Positions 33,655 through 41,835 of a stretch of 64,000 nt of DNA are shown here, piece after piece; the stretch's first letter is position 1; each line of letters starts with the position of its first letter. Source of the DNA: Candidatus Methylomirabilota bacterium (lineage in GTDB: Bacteria; Methylomirabilota; Methylomirabilia; Methylomirabilales; Methylomirabilaceae). The stretch is taken from NCBI GenBank assembly GCA_016207095.1, contig JACQQF010000044.1, positions 23,526 through 87,525 on the forward strand, read 5' to 3'. A program made the translations under genes and the position numbers. The notes under the pieces are model-generated. The model made no database searches, was not told the DNA's origin, and saw only the letters and a program-made list of their open reading frames with translations.

Positions 33655-34848
33655 ATGCCGCGAACGATCGAACCGTCTGATGGAGATGCCCTGAGGTCGA
33701 TCCTCCCACATGGTGGTCGTCTGATCGATCGTGTCCTCACTGGACCAACCAGTGGCGAGGCTGAGGAACGGGCGCGGAGCCTGCCCCAGATCTCTTTGAA
33801 CGCTAGGGCAGCGTCCGACCTGGAATGCCTGGCCTCAGGCGTGTTCAGCCCCCTCCAGGGCTTTATGGGAAGGGCCGACTACCATCGGGTAGTCCATGAG
33901 CTACGCCTCAAGAACGGGATGCTTTGGACACTGCCGATCACTTTAGCTGTGGACAAGGACGAAGGGGCCAAGCTGACGGAGGGGCGAGAGGTGGCCCTGC
34001 TTGGCTCAGATGGAGAGCTGCTGGGCCTCCTCTCGGTAGAGGAGATCTTTGCCTACGATAAGCGAGAGGAGGCCAGGCTGGTGTACTGTACCGAGGAAAC
34101 CCGGCACCCCGGCGTTCAGTACCTCTTCCAGCGCGGTGAGTTGCTGGTGGGCGGGCCGGTCAGTCTGATTCGCCGACCCTCGCTCCCTGGGTTCGAGGAC
34201 TATTACTGCACGCCGGCCGAGACCCGGCGACGGTTTATGGAACGAGGGTGGCGGACGGTGGTGGGGTTTCAGACCCGGAACCCGATTCATCGTTCCCACG
34301 AATACATCCAGAAGTGCGCGTTGGAGTTGATGGACGGCCTCCTGATTCACCCACTCGTCGGACGCACCAAGCTCGATGATGTCCCATCAGAGGTGCGCCT
34401 TCGGTGCTATCGCGTGCTGGAGGAGCGGTACTTCCCGAAAGAGCGTGTCATGTTGAGCGTCTTCCCCGGCGCGATGCGATACGCGGGGCCGCGCGAAGCG
34501 GTATTCCATGCCTTGGTGCGCAAGAACTACGGGTGCACCCACTTCATCGTCGGCCGGGACCCGGCGGGGGTCGGAGGCTACTACCAACCCTATGCGGCCC
34601 GAGACCTCTTCCTGGGGCTGTCCCGGGAGGAGTTGGATATCACCCCGCTCTTTTTCGATGAGGCATTTTTCTGCCGACGCTGTGACGGGATGGCCTCATC
34701 CAAGACCTGCCCGCACGAGTCGTCTGAGCGGGTCGCGCTGAGTGGGACGCGCGTCCGGGAGCTTCTCCGAAGCGGCGAGGCGTTGCCTGAGGAATTCACC
34801 AGGCCGGAGGTTTCTGAGATCCTCGCAGAATGGGTCCAAGGTGGATGA
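33655..34848 (+). CDS. sat: Sulfate adenylyltransferase
   Basis: Single-subunit ATP sulfurylase of 397 residues, without an APS-kinase domain. The ATP loop is QTRNPIHRSHEYIQ; the second nucleotide motif reads VGRDPAGVGGYY, where many bacterial enzymes have GRDHAG and the animal/bifunctional type has GRDPAG. Zinc-ribbon-like FFCRRCDGMASSKTCPH is as in thermophile Sat proteins. It activates sulfate to APS, the substrate of cysH 30 bases upstream. ATG 33655 follows GAGGAGAG; ATG 33637 is also in frame. Confidence 0.93.
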   Translation: MPRTIEPSDGDALRSILPHGGRLIDRVLTGPTSGEAEERARSLPQISLNARAASDLECLASGVFSPLQGFMGRADYHRVVHELRLKNGMLWTLPITLAVDKDEGAKLTEGREVALLGSDGELLGLLSVEEIFAYDKREEARLVYCTEETRHPGVQYLFQRGELLVGGPVSLIRRPSLPGFEDYYCTPAETRRRFMERGWRTVVGFQTRNPIHRSHEYIQKCALELMDGLLIHPLVGRTKLDDVPSEVRLRCYRVLEERYFPKERVMLSVFPGAMRYAGPREAVFHALVRKNYGCTHFIVGRDPAGVGGYYQPYAARDLFLGLSREELDITPLFFDEAFFCRRCDGMASSKTCPHESSERVALSGTRVRELLRSGEALPEEFTRPEVSEILAEWVQGG

Positions 34849-34859
34849 TCGCGGCTGCG

Positions 34860-34925
34860 GCGGGGCCCCTTCACCCCGCCCCTCTCCACCCCCGTGGGGG
34901 AGAGGATTCAGGTGAGGGGGGGTCC
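34860..34925. repeat. Short palindromic intergenic repeat
   Basis: CCCCTCTCCACCCC pairs imperfectly with GTGGGGGAGAGG and is flanked by CACCCCG / GGTGAGGGGG. It lies between the convergent sat and rhodanese genes and slightly enters the 3' end of the latter. It may end transcription on both strands. Confidence 0.55.
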
Positions 34926-35585
34926 GCGCTTTGGTAGCTTTGGGAGACGAACGGTAGGGCGGTTGGCTTTGAACCAGTCGCCGATGCCGCCCGGGACATT
35001 GGCCGCGCGCGGAAAGCCTCGGTGCAGGAGAAGACTGGCGGCCGTACTGCTACGGATTCCTTCTTCGCAGATCAGGATGAGTTCCTTACCCCGGTTCAGC
35101 TCTTCGGCCCGCTGCCAGATCTCCCCCAGGGGGATGAGGAGCGAACCTTCGATATAGCCTAGCTCCCATTCGAACGACTCCCGAACATCGATCAAGAGTA
35201 GGTTACCATGCTGGGAGTTGAAGCGCTCCCAAAGGCCAGAGACCTGCACCTGTGAGAGAGTAATGAGAGGAAACCCGGCTGCGCGCCATGCCTCGATCCC
35301 TCCAGCAACGATCCCCTGAAGAGGATTTCGATTGACCCCTTGTAGCGCTTCGGCCGCGGCGTCGGCTTCACTAGGATTTCTGGACAGCAAGAGAATCTTT
35401 GGGCCCGGTGGGATAGCCGTCGCGAGACGCTCCGGCAAGCTCTTGCGGCTGAACATCAGGTTTATGCTTCCCGGGATATAGGCTGTCGCAAATTCCGCAT
35501 GCGGCCGCAGATCGATCAGTAGCGCGCCGGCCTCCAGCGCGTTCCTCACTTGCTGAGGTGTCAGTTTCGGTATCTCAGCAGTCAT
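34908..35585 (-). CDS. Tandem rhodanese-domain protein
   Basis: Two rhodanese domains without a signal peptide, so cytoplasmic. The first (LLIDLRPHAEFATAYIPGSI) has no cysteine at the catalytic loop (LLLSRNPSEA) and is probably inactive. The second (LLIDVRESFEWELGYIEGSL) keeps it in LILICEEGIRSSTAA. A partly inactive tandem rhodanese often serves as sulfur-binding or sensing partner. It is convergent with sat and divergent from the enoyl-CoA hydratase; the last few codons run into a repeat, so the true C-terminus may have been altered. Confidence 0.82.
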   Translation of the reverse strand: MTAEIPKLTPQQVRNALEAGALLIDLRPHAEFATAYIPGSINLMFSRKSLPERLATAIPPGPKILLLSRNPSEADAAAEALQGVNRNPLQGIVAGGIEAWRAAGFPLITLSQVQVSGLWERFNSQHGNLLLIDVRESFEWELGYIEGSLLIPLGEIWQRAEELNRGKELILICEEGIRSSTAASLLLHRGFPRAANVPGGIGDWFKANRPTVRLPKLPKRGPPLT

Positions 35586-35747
35586 CGAGGTCTCCTATGG
35601 GTCAGGGGGCGATCGTTGCGCACCCCACGATTGTGCCTTATTTCAGAATCCAATACTAGCACGACTCCCGCCTTCGTGGTATTCCTGGCGCTTTACACCC
35701 GTCCACGAAGACTGTATAATCCGTGAAACTCACGATGGAAGGGGTCG

Positions 35748-36539
35748 ATGAAACACCAGCCGTTCTTGGTTGACCGCGAGGGTCAGACGGCGATTCTGAC
35801 GATTAATCGCCACGCGCAGCGCAACTCTCTCAGCTTCGAGATGTGGGAGGCCTTCCCCGGCTACATCAAGGAGCTGAACGCGGATCCGTCTGTCCGTGTG
35901 ATCGTGCTGACCGGCGCCGGCGACAGAGCCTTCGCCTCCGGAGCCGATATCTCCGAGTTTACGTCGAAGCGGACGGGGCGCGATGCCGCAGCGCTGTATC
36001 ACCGTGCGGTAGAAGAGACGATGGCGAGCCTGGAGGCGGCTAGCAAGCCGGTCATCGCCATGGTGAACGGCTTTGCCCTCGGCGGCGGGTGCGAGCTGGC
36101 GGTGGCCTGCGATCTTCGCATTGCAGCCGAAAGCGCGAGCTTCGGTATTCCATCGGCGAAGTTGGGCGTGGTGATCAGTTTTACCGACACCAAACGGCTT
36201 GTCGATCTGGTCGGGCTGGCCGTAGCCAAGGAGATATTGATGACGGGTCGGCGCCTTTCGGCCCGGGAGGCGCTGGCAGTCGGGCTGGTCAACCAGGTTG
36301 CGCCAGACCCATCGCTCCGCCAGACAACCCTCGAGATAGCTGCAACCATTGCTGCGAATGCGCCGTTCTCAGTTGCTTCGGCGAAAGCAATGGTGGAGCA
36401 GTGCCGTCATGACACCGACCTTTCGATGGTAAGCTCGACCGATGCGGATCGGCCACTGCGCTGTTACGAGACCGAGGATTTTCGAGAGGGAGTGCAGGCT
36501 TTCCTGGAGAAACGGCCGCCCAGATTCATGGGACGGTAG
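35748..36539 (+). CDS. Enoyl-CoA hydratase/isomerase family protein
   Basis: A 263-residue crotonase with the oxyanion-hole blocks FASGADISEF and NGFALGGGCELAVACDLR. At the first catalytic glutamate position (QPE in classical hydratases) it has PSAKLG, while the second glutamate is kept in AKEILMTGRR. It may therefore catalyse a different crotonase reaction. It ends with LEKRPPRFMGR as does its paralogue at 48621. It stands alone between sulfur genes; a weak ATAATC/GGAAGGGG leader precedes it. Confidence 0.85.
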   Translation: MKHQPFLVDREGQTAILTINRHAQRNSLSFEMWEAFPGYIKELNADPSVRVIVLTGAGDRAFASGADISEFTSKRTGRDAAALYHRAVEETMASLEAASKPVIAMVNGFALGGGCELAVACDLRIAAESASFGIPSAKLGVVISFTDTKRLVDLVGLAVAKEILMTGRRLSAREALAVGLVNQVAPDPSLRQTTLEIAATIAANAPFSVASAKAMVEQCRHDTDLSMVSSTDADRPLRCYETEDFREGVQAFLEKRPPRFMGR

Positions 36540-36544
36540 AAAAC

Positions 36545-36629
36545 AGGGTATAGGGTAGAGGGTTAAGGGTAAATGATCGGAAAGGTTGTGCAGTCCCCCT
36601 TGAGGTCTCTCCCCTAGACCCTATACCCT
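36545..36629 (+). repeat. Inverted repeat after the enoyl-CoA hydratase gene
   Basis: AGGGTATAGGGT at 36545-36556 is the exact complement of ACCCTATACCCT at 36618-36629. The long loop and lack of a T tract make it a weak terminator candidate; it may be an intergenic repeat. Confidence 0.55.
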
Positions 36630-36639
36630 AGGTGATCCA

Positions 36640-36879
36640 ATGACAAAGCGACGGGTGCACCTGACTTTTACCGGCAAGTTGGTCGAGGAACCGATCCTCT
36701 GGCAGCTCAGCCAGACCTTTGATCTTATCTTTAATATCCGGCAGGCGGACTTTACCGAGGGGATCGGGTGGATCATGGCCGAACTTGAAGGTGATCCCCA
36801 ACGCCTTGAGAATGGAATCAAGTGGCTGGAGGACCGTGGTGTGCAGGTGGCCCCGATCGAACAGGACGTGGTCTCTTGA
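36640..36879 (+). CDS. NIL-domain protein
   Basis: A 79-residue protein that is a single NIL domain: RRVHLTFTGKLVEEPILWQL ... FNIRQADFTEGIGWIMAELEG. NIL domains occur at the C-terminus of MetN methionine-transport ATPases and with ferredoxins linked to homocysteine formation. It lies just upstream of the SAM-I riboswitch and may be transcribed separately from the second NIL gene. It is about 30% like that one by eye. Confidence 0.82.
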   Translation: MTKRRVHLTFTGKLVEEPILWQLSQTFDLIFNIRQADFTEGIGWIMAELEGDPQRLENGIKWLEDRGVQVAPIEQDVVS

Positions 36880-36937
36880 CAGGGTTGATTTTTTCTTGAC
36901 AGGAAAAAGCGGTTCTGTTTAGATAACCAGGATTTCC

Positions 36938-37063
36938 CTTTTCATCCAGAGTGGCTGAGGGACTGGCCCTGCGAAGCCACGGCAACCGGTTCCGCCCCGG
37001 ACTGGGACGGAACAGTGGTGCCAACTCCTGCATCCCGGACAGGGCGGGATGAGAGATGAGAAG
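36938..37063 (+). ncRNA. SAM-I (S-box) riboswitch
   Basis: Core conserved segments are present in order: CCAGAGTGGCTGAGGGACTG, GCCCTGCGAAGCCACGGCAACC and, after a variable hairpin (GGTTCCGCC...GGGACGGAAC), GTGGTGCCAACTCC. P1 is CTTTTCAT at 36938-36945 pairing with ATGAGAAG at 37056-37063. The P1 3' strand plus one G (ATGAGAAGG) is fully complementary to CCTTCTCAT at 37086-37094. Without SAM that pairing would disrupt the terminator that follows. It controls NIL-thrC-moaD. Confidence 0.95.
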
Positions 37064-37081
37064 GACGCCGTCGAATTCGAC

Positions 37082-37118
37082 AGCCCCTTCTCATAATCTG
37101 GGAGGAGGGGCTTTTGAT
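37082..37118 (+). terminator. SAM-controlled intrinsic terminator
   Basis: AGCCCCTTCTC at 37082-37092 pairs over 11 bp with GGAGGAGGGGCT-side bases 37102-37112, followed by TTTGATTTTT. It shares its 5' strand with the antiterminator formed by the riboswitch P1 3' strand, the classic S-box off-switch arrangement. Confidence 0.93.
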
Positions 37119-37139
37119 TTTTGTAGAAGGGATCACGCG

Positions 37140-37376
37140 ATGCCGAAACGGATGGTCACGCTCATCTTCCCGCAGACACTCGTCACGGAACCGGTGATCT
37201 ATCGCCTCTGCAGGCAGTTCAAGATCATCCCCAATGTCCGCCGGGCGCGCGTGACGGAGAAGGCGGGAGAGGTGATGCTGGAGCTAGAGGGCGAGGACGA
37301 GGAGTTGAACAGGGGGATCGCCTACCTGAATACGTTGGGGATCAGGGTGGAGCCGACTCAGGGGAAAGGACACTGA
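37140..37376 (+). CDS. NIL-domain protein, first gene of the SAM-riboswitch operon
   Basis: A 78-residue single NIL domain (KRMVTLIFPQTLVTEPVIY ... ARVTEKAGEVMLELEGEDEEL) starting 22 bases past the SAM-controlled terminator. Control by SAM ties it to methionine or homocysteine metabolism. One base separates its stop from the threonine-synthase homologue. In known cases NIL proteins are proposed to take part in sulfide transfer to a C4 acceptor, but the mechanism is unclear. Confidence 0.85.
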   Translation: MPKRMVTLIFPQTLVTEPVIYRLCRQFKIIPNVRRARVTEKAGEVMLELEGEDEELNRGIAYLNTLGIRVEPTQGKGH

Positions 37377-37377
37377 T

Positions 37378-38640
37378 ATGGCGACGGTGAGGGGGCTGAA
37401 GTGCCGGGAGTGCGGCCGACCTTACCCTGCGGATCCCCTGCACGTTTGTGAATTCTGTTTCGGGCCACTCGAGGTGGACTACGACTACGACCGGCTTCGC
37501 GGCACACTGACCCGGAAGGCGATCGAGTCCGGCCCTCCCAGCATCTGGCGATATCGGGCCCTCTTACCGATCGAGGGGGACCCCGCGGTCGGTCTCCATT
37601 GCGGCATGACACCGCTTGTGAGAGCCAAGAACCTGGCCCGCGCCCTGGGGATGCGGGAGGTCTATGTCAAGAACGATACCGTCAATCACCCCAGCTTTTC
37701 TTTCAAGGATCGGGTGGTGGCGGTGGCGATCACGAAGGCCCTGGAATTCGACTTCAAGGTGGTGGCCTGTGCCTCTACCGGCAACCTGGCAAACGCGGTC
37801 GCGGCGCACGCGGCAGAGGGCGGCCTTCAGAGTTTTGTCTTTATGCCGGCTGACCTGGAACAGGGAAAGGTCATCGGCACCCTTATCTATTCGCCGACGT
37901 TGGTGGCAGTGGAAGGAAACTACGATGAAGTGAACCGTCTCTGCAGCGAGGTCGCCGATAAATATCGCTGGGCGTTTGTCAACATCAACATCCGCCCCTA
38001 CTACGCCGAAGGTTCGAAAACCTTCGGCTACGAGATCGCGGAGCAGCTTGGTTGGCGCACTCCCCAGCATATCGTCGTGCCGGCCGCAGGCGGTTCCCTC
38101 GTCATAAAGATATGGAAAGGGCTGAAAGAGTTCGAGCGCCTCGGGCTTCTGAGCGGACCCTGTGCCACGCGGATGCATCTCGCGCAGGCCGAAGGGTGTG
38201 GCCCCATCGTCACCGCCATCAAGGAGAACAGCGAGATCATTAAACCGGTCAAGCCGAGAACCATTGCCAAGTCGCTTGCGATCGGGAACCCGGCAGACGG
38301 GTACTATGCCTATAAGGTGGTCAAGGGGAGTGGCGGGCACGGTGAGCACGCCTCGGATGACGAGATCGTGGAGGGGATGAAGCTGCTGGCGAGCACGGAA
38401 GGGATCTTCGCCGAGACTGCCGGCGGGGTGACGGTTGCTGCCGCCAAACGGCTGATCGAGCAGGGGCGGATCCCCAGGGACGAAAGCCTGGTGCTGTGCA
38501 TCACGGGCAACGGGCTCAAGACCCAGGAGGCAGTGGCCCCGAGCTTGAAGGTGAGTTTGCAGATCAAACCGACCCTACGCTCGTTCGACGAGTCGATGAC
38601 CTCTCACGGGATCGAGGTGACGCCGAGGAATCTGAGCTGA
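37378..38640 (+). CDS. thrC: Threonine-synthase family PLP enzyme under SAM riboswitch control
   Basis: A 420-residue fold-type II PLP enzyme of the threonine synthase family. A zinc ribbon (C9/C12, C24/C27) precedes the catalytic domain with Lys109 in HPSFSFKDR, CASTGNLANA and GNPADG; the phosphate pocket is PAAGGSLV. Threonine synthases use O-phosphohomoserine. Because it lies between a NIL gene and a sulfur-carrier gene behind a SAM-I riboswitch, it may instead put sulfur on O-phosphohomoserine to make homocysteine. No other thrC is visible in the window, so the housekeeping role cannot be excluded. Confidence 0.85.
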   Translation: MATVRGLKCRECGRPYPADPLHVCEFCFGPLEVDYDYDRLRGTLTRKAIESGPPSIWRYRALLPIEGDPAVGLHCGMTPLVRAKNLARALGMREVYVKNDTVNHPSFSFKDRVVAVAITKALEFDFKVVACASTGNLANAVAAHAAEGGLQSFVFMPADLEQGKVIGTLIYSPTLVAVEGNYDEVNRLCSEVADKYRWAFVNINIRPYYAEGSKTFGYEIAEQLGWRTPQHIVVPAAGGSLVIKIWKGLKEFERLGLLSGPCATRMHLAQAEGCGPIVTAIKENSEIIKPVKPRTIAKSLAIGNPADGYYAYKVVKGSGGHGEHASDDEIVEGMKLLASTEGIFAETAGGVTVAAAKRLIEQGRIPRDESLVLCITGNGLKTQEAVAPSLKVSLQIKPTLRSFDESMTSHGIEVTPRNLS

Positions 38641-38693
38641 AAACCGACATCTGAAACTGTGATGACAAGGAAGCGCCAAAAGGAGCCATGTCA

Positions 38694-38969
38694 ATGAGTG
38701 TGAAGGTGCGGATCCCTACACCCCTGCGTGGATTAACCAAGGGCCAGGGGGAAGTGGAAGGGCAGGGTGGCTCGATCCATGAGCTGATCGAGAATTTGGA
38801 GAAGTCGTACGGTGGTCTGCGAGAGCGGATCTGCGATGAGACAGGCAGCGTCCGCCGGTTCATCAATATCTATGTGAATGAGGAGGACATTCGGTTTCTA
38901 CAGGGGACCGCGACCCCGTTGAAACCCGGCGATCTCGTTTCGATCGTCCCGGCCATTGCAGGCGGATAA
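38694..38969 (+). CDS. MoaD/CysO-like sulfur carrier with free Gly-Gly terminus
   Basis: A 91-residue ubiquitin-like carrier (VKVRIPTPLRGLTKGQGEVE ... FINIYVNEEDIRFLQ) ending in SIVPAIAGG, the free diglycine required for thiocarboxylation. It closely resembles the carrier half of the fusion at 20491 (VRVYIPTPYRRLTQNQ ... ALIPAMAGG). An E1 enzyme is not adjacent, so the MoeB half of that fusion is the obvious activator. ATG 38694 is eight bases after AGGAG; ATG 38688 is too close to it. It is the last gene of the SAM-controlled operon before a terminator. Confidence 0.88.
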   Translation: MSVKVRIPTPLRGLTKGQGEVEGQGGSIHELIENLEKSYGGLRERICDETGSVRRFINIYVNEEDIRFLQGTATPLKPGDLVSIVPAIAGG

Positions 38970-38996
38970 CAATCCATCGCCAGCCGGCCCTGATCG

Positions 38997-39044
38997 ACAG
39001 TCAGCGTGGCATAGTCATACCGAGCACGCTGACTGTTCTTGTTT
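38997..39044. terminator. Strong hairpin terminator after the moaD-like gene
   Basis: ACAGTCAGCGTG at 38997-39008 is the perfect complement of CACGCTGACTGT at 39025-39036, followed by TCTTGTTT on the plus strand. It lies between convergent operons and could serve both. Confidence 0.85.
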
Positions 39045-39066
39045 ATGGGCTGACCCAATCCCGCAG

Positions 39067-39297
39067 TTACGACGCCTTGCGCGGCTCCACCACGGTCCCG
39101 GCCTTCCGGTAGACGGCGTAAATGGCGCCGCTCGGGCAGGCCTGGATGCAGATGGTGCAGCCCTCCAGACATTTGCTGGATTCGAAGCCAAACGGTTTCG
39201 TCGCCTGCCAGGCTCCCGTCGGGCAGACCGGAATGCAGACGGCATTGTGAGTGCACCGGTTCGGGTGTCGAATCAGCATCTCTCGTGTCAGTTGCAC
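39067..39297 (-). CDS. Small 2[4Fe-4S] ferredoxin-type protein
   Basis: A 76-residue protein with eight cluster cysteines in two groups, RCTHNAVCIPVCPTGA and KCLEGCTICIQACPSGAIY. It is a low-potential electron carrier or a subunit of one. It starts with GTG after AGGAGGG, 16 bases behind the class III aminotransferase. It could feed the siroheme reductases of the island, but the opposite strand and separate operon make this only a guess. Confidence 0.86.
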   Translation of the reverse strand: MQLTREMLIRHPNRCTHNAVCIPVCPTGAWQATKPFGFESSKCLEGCTICIQACPSGAIYAVYRKAGTVVEPRKAS

Positions 39298-39313
39298 TGG
39301 ACTCCCTCCTATC

Positions 39314-40690
39314 CTACGCCGTCCCTGCGACGGCCCTCAGCCCGGTTTCAATGGCCTCGGCGATACGGTCCGCCTCGTCCTTCGACAGGATCAAGGGGGG
39401 CGCGAGAATCATGACATTGCAGAGGCCGGGTACGGTCTCTACGTTACGTCCGACGATCACCCCCGCCTCTTTGACGGCCGCCGACACGGCCGCCATCTCT
39501 TTGTCGGGGACGGGCGTTTTGTTTTGGTCCCGCACCAATTCTAACCCGATCAGCAACCCCTTTCCTCTGACCTCTCCGATCCAAGGGTGACGGATGGCCT
39601 GCAGCCGCCGCGTCAGATAGTCACCGACGGTGGCGGCATTCTCCCAGAGGCGCTCCCTCAGAAGGATCTCCAGGTTCGCGCTGGCCGCGGCGCACGCCAC
39701 GGGATGCCCGCCAAAGGTGCTGACCTGTGAAAAATGTACTCCCTCTTCCGGTTCACCCAGGAAGGCATCAAAGACCTCCTGGGTAGTGATGGTGGCCCCA
39801 AGGGGAACGTATCCGGAGGTGATTCCCTTGGCAACCGTCATGATGTCGGGGATGACATCCCAGTGTTGGCAGCCGAAGGGAAGTCCGGTACGACCAAAGC
39901 CGGTAATCACCTCATCCAGGATCAACAGGATGCCCCATCGGTCGCAGATCTCCCGGAGTCGCTGCAGGTAGCCATCCGGCGACACGATTACCCCTCCGCC
40001 ACCGATCACCGGCTCGGCGATGATGGCGGCGACAGTCTCCGGGCCTTCGTACCGGACTCTGGCTTCGATCTCGTCGGCACAGGCCAAAGTGCAGGCAGGG
40101 GCCGCCTGGCAATGTACGCATCGGTAGCGGTCTGGTGGATTCACGTGGAAGAATCCGGGAACCAGGGGCTCGAACGCCTTCCGTCGGCTGATCTGACCGG
40201 TCGCGGAGAGGGCGCCGAACGTGAACCCGTGGTAGCCACGATAGCGGGCGATCACCTTGTAACGGTTCTCGCCTCGGTGAACTTGCCGCCCGTATTGTCG
40301 CGCCAACTTCAGGGCGGTCTCGACTGCCTCGGAGCCGCTGTTGCAGAAATAGACTCGCTCGAGTCCTGGAGGTGTCATCGACGCTAATGTCTCGGCCAAC
40401 CGGACCGCTGGAGCGTGCGACTGGCTGAGGGGGTAGAAAGGGAGGCGCCGCATCTGCTCGGCTGCCGCCTCGGCGATCTCATGCCGGCCATACCCGACGT
40501 TTACGCAGAACAGGCCAGCCATGCCGTCGATGTACGCCTTCCCCAGCTCATCGACAACGATGCAGCCGTTTCCTTCCCGAATCACCATAGGCGGTTTCTT
40601 GTCCAGGCTGCGGTGCTGGAGCAGAGAATGCCACAGGTGCCTTCGGTCGGCGTCCCATAGATTAGGTTCGTGTGCTGGTTTCGCTGTCAT
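39314..40690 (-). CDS. Class III aminotransferase (omega-amino acid/taurine-pyruvate type)
   Basis: A 458-residue PLP aminotransferase with NSGSEAVETALKLARQY, YRGYHGFTFGALSATG, EPVIGGGGVI, ILDEVITGFGRTG and the PLP lysine region TVAKGITSGYVPLGA. An insert YRCVHCQAAPACTLACADEI with four cysteines is like that in taurine-pyruvate and beta-alanine-pyruvate aminotransferases. The substrate is not certain; a sulfonated amine such as taurine would match the neighbouring sulfur genes. It heads a two-gene operon with the ferredoxin. Confidence 0.85.
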   Translation of the reverse strand: MTAKPAHEPNLWDADRRHLWHSLLQHRSLDKKPPMVIREGNGCIVVDELGKAYIDGMAGLFCVNVGYGRHEIAEAAAEQMRRLPFYPLSQSHAPAVRLAETLASMTPPGLERVYFCNSGSEAVETALKLARQYGRQVHRGENRYKVIARYRGYHGFTFGALSATGQISRRKAFEPLVPGFFHVNPPDRYRCVHCQAAPACTLACADEIEARVRYEGPETVAAIIAEPVIGGGGVIVSPDGYLQRLREICDRWGILLILDEVITGFGRTGLPFGCQHWDVIPDIMTVAKGITSGYVPLGATITTQEVFDAFLGEPEEGVHFSQVSTFGGHPVACAAASANLEILLRERLWENAATVGDYLTRRLQAIRHPWIGEVRGKGLLIGLELVRDQNKTPVPDKEMAAVSAAVKEAGVIVGRNVETVPGLCNVMILAPPLILSKDEADRIAEAIETGLRAVAGTA

Positions 40691-40979
40691 ATGCCTTCTG
40701 CCCAGAACACCTCAATCGTTTGTGACGAATCGCGGGGTACGAATGGGCCTGGCCAAACGAGCCGGGCCTGAGGATTTCATAGCTGATGGGAGTGGCCTCG
40801 TCAAGGTTTTTTTCATTGACCGGAGACCGGAACTGAGCTAAGGCTACAACAGCGAGGAGAATTGAATCGTTGAAACAGCCGCTCAGGGTACGGCATGGCG
40901 GGGTGGTGTGGAAATGAGATGCTGGGGCCGGCCACTCGGGCGACCTTGGCACAGCTGGAGCCCCCGAGGGAGGTAAGCG
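40691..40979. other. Divergent intergenic region, no gene seen
   Basis: These 289 bases separate the minus-strand aminotransferase from the plus-strand methyltransferase and should hold both promoters. A T7 run at 40809-40815 is the only notable tract. I find no reliable promoter boxes or repeats. Confidence 0.5.
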
Positions 40980-41819
40980 ATGAACCAAAACTTTATTTGC
41001 GCATCCAGCGATCCCGCGACGCTGTACCTCGACCTCCTCAAGAAATGCCTTACTCGCCAAATTGTTGGGGATGTCTACCGGCTGTTTGGCCGAGGCAGGC
41101 GAGGGGTTCTCGGAGCCCTGTTTCTGCCGATAACTGAGTTGCTTTCGTTCTTCCACCTGCAGCTTGTTCGGCGTGTTTCCTCCGATGCGTGTGTCGAAGG
41201 TCGTCACTGGCCATTAGACGCTGAGACAATGATCGGTATGAAGCGCCTCGACAACCTGCAGCACTGCGTTGTGGATGTCATCACCAAGCGGATACCGGGC
41301 GACCTCATCGAGACTGGCGTATGGCGGGGCGGCGCGACGATCTTTATGAGGGGTCTGCTGAAGGCCTATGGCGATACGGATAGGACAGTATGGGTGGCCG
41401 ACTCCTTTCAAGGTCTGCCGACGCCCGATTCAAAGCGATACCCCGCCGACAAAGGAGATCGCCTGTGGAGCATCCCCGAACTGGCTGTTTCGGTAGAGGA
41501 AGTCAAACAGAATTTCGTCCGGTATGATCTCCTGGACAGTCAGGTCCGTTTTCTTGTTGGCTGGTTTCGGGATACGCTGCCGGACGCCCCGATTGACCGC
41601 CTTGCAATTCTCCGGCTCGACAGCGATATGTACGAATCGACTACGGACGCCCTCCGGTATCTCTATCCCAGGGTTTCGGTTGGCGGGTACGTCATTGTCG
41701 ATGACTACGCCCTGCCTGGGTGTCGGGCGGCTATCGAGGATTTCCGCACCGCGCACGACGTCACCGAGAAGTTGCACCGCATCGACTGGACCGGGGTGTT
41801 TTGGCAGAAGCTCCGCTAA
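40980..41819 (+). CDS. TylF/MycF-family methyltransferase
   Basis: A 279-residue protein with the TylF (macrocin O-methyltransferase) pattern: GDLIETGVWRGGATIFMRGL (SAM-binding loop), WVADSFQGLP, LAILRLDSDMYEST and GGYVIVDDYALPGC. The aspartates that bind the metal are present. The family methylates sugar or small-molecule hydroxyls, often in surface polysaccharide or secondary metabolite pathways. The ATG follows GGGAGGTAAGCG. The phosphatidylcholine synthase follows 16 bases later and is probably cotranscribed, though the functional link is unclear. Confidence 0.83.
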   Translation: MNQNFICASSDPATLYLDLLKKCLTRQIVGDVYRLFGRGRRGVLGALFLPITELLSFFHLQLVRRVSSDACVEGRHWPLDAETMIGMKRLDNLQHCVVDVITKRIPGDLIETGVWRGGATIFMRGLLKAYGDTDRTVWVADSFQGLPTPDSKRYPADKGDRLWSIPELAVSVEEVKQNFVRYDLLDSQVRFLVGWFRDTLPDAPIDRLAILRLDSDMYESTTDALRYLYPRVSVGGYVIVDDYALPGCRAAIEDFRTAHDVTEKLHRIDWTGVFWQKLR

Positions 41820-41835
41820 TGGTTGGAGGGTCCTG

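Noticed and set aside
33655..34848. Sat inactivated by loss of the GRDHAG histidine
   Set aside because: The GRDPAG form is normal in bifunctional and animal-type ATP sulfurylases and the other active-site loop is intact.
19010..35585. Dissimilatory sulfur metabolism
   Set aside because: No dsrAB, aprAB or sox genes are seen. The APS reductase is the single-subunit assimilatory type and the set ends in cysteine synthesis.
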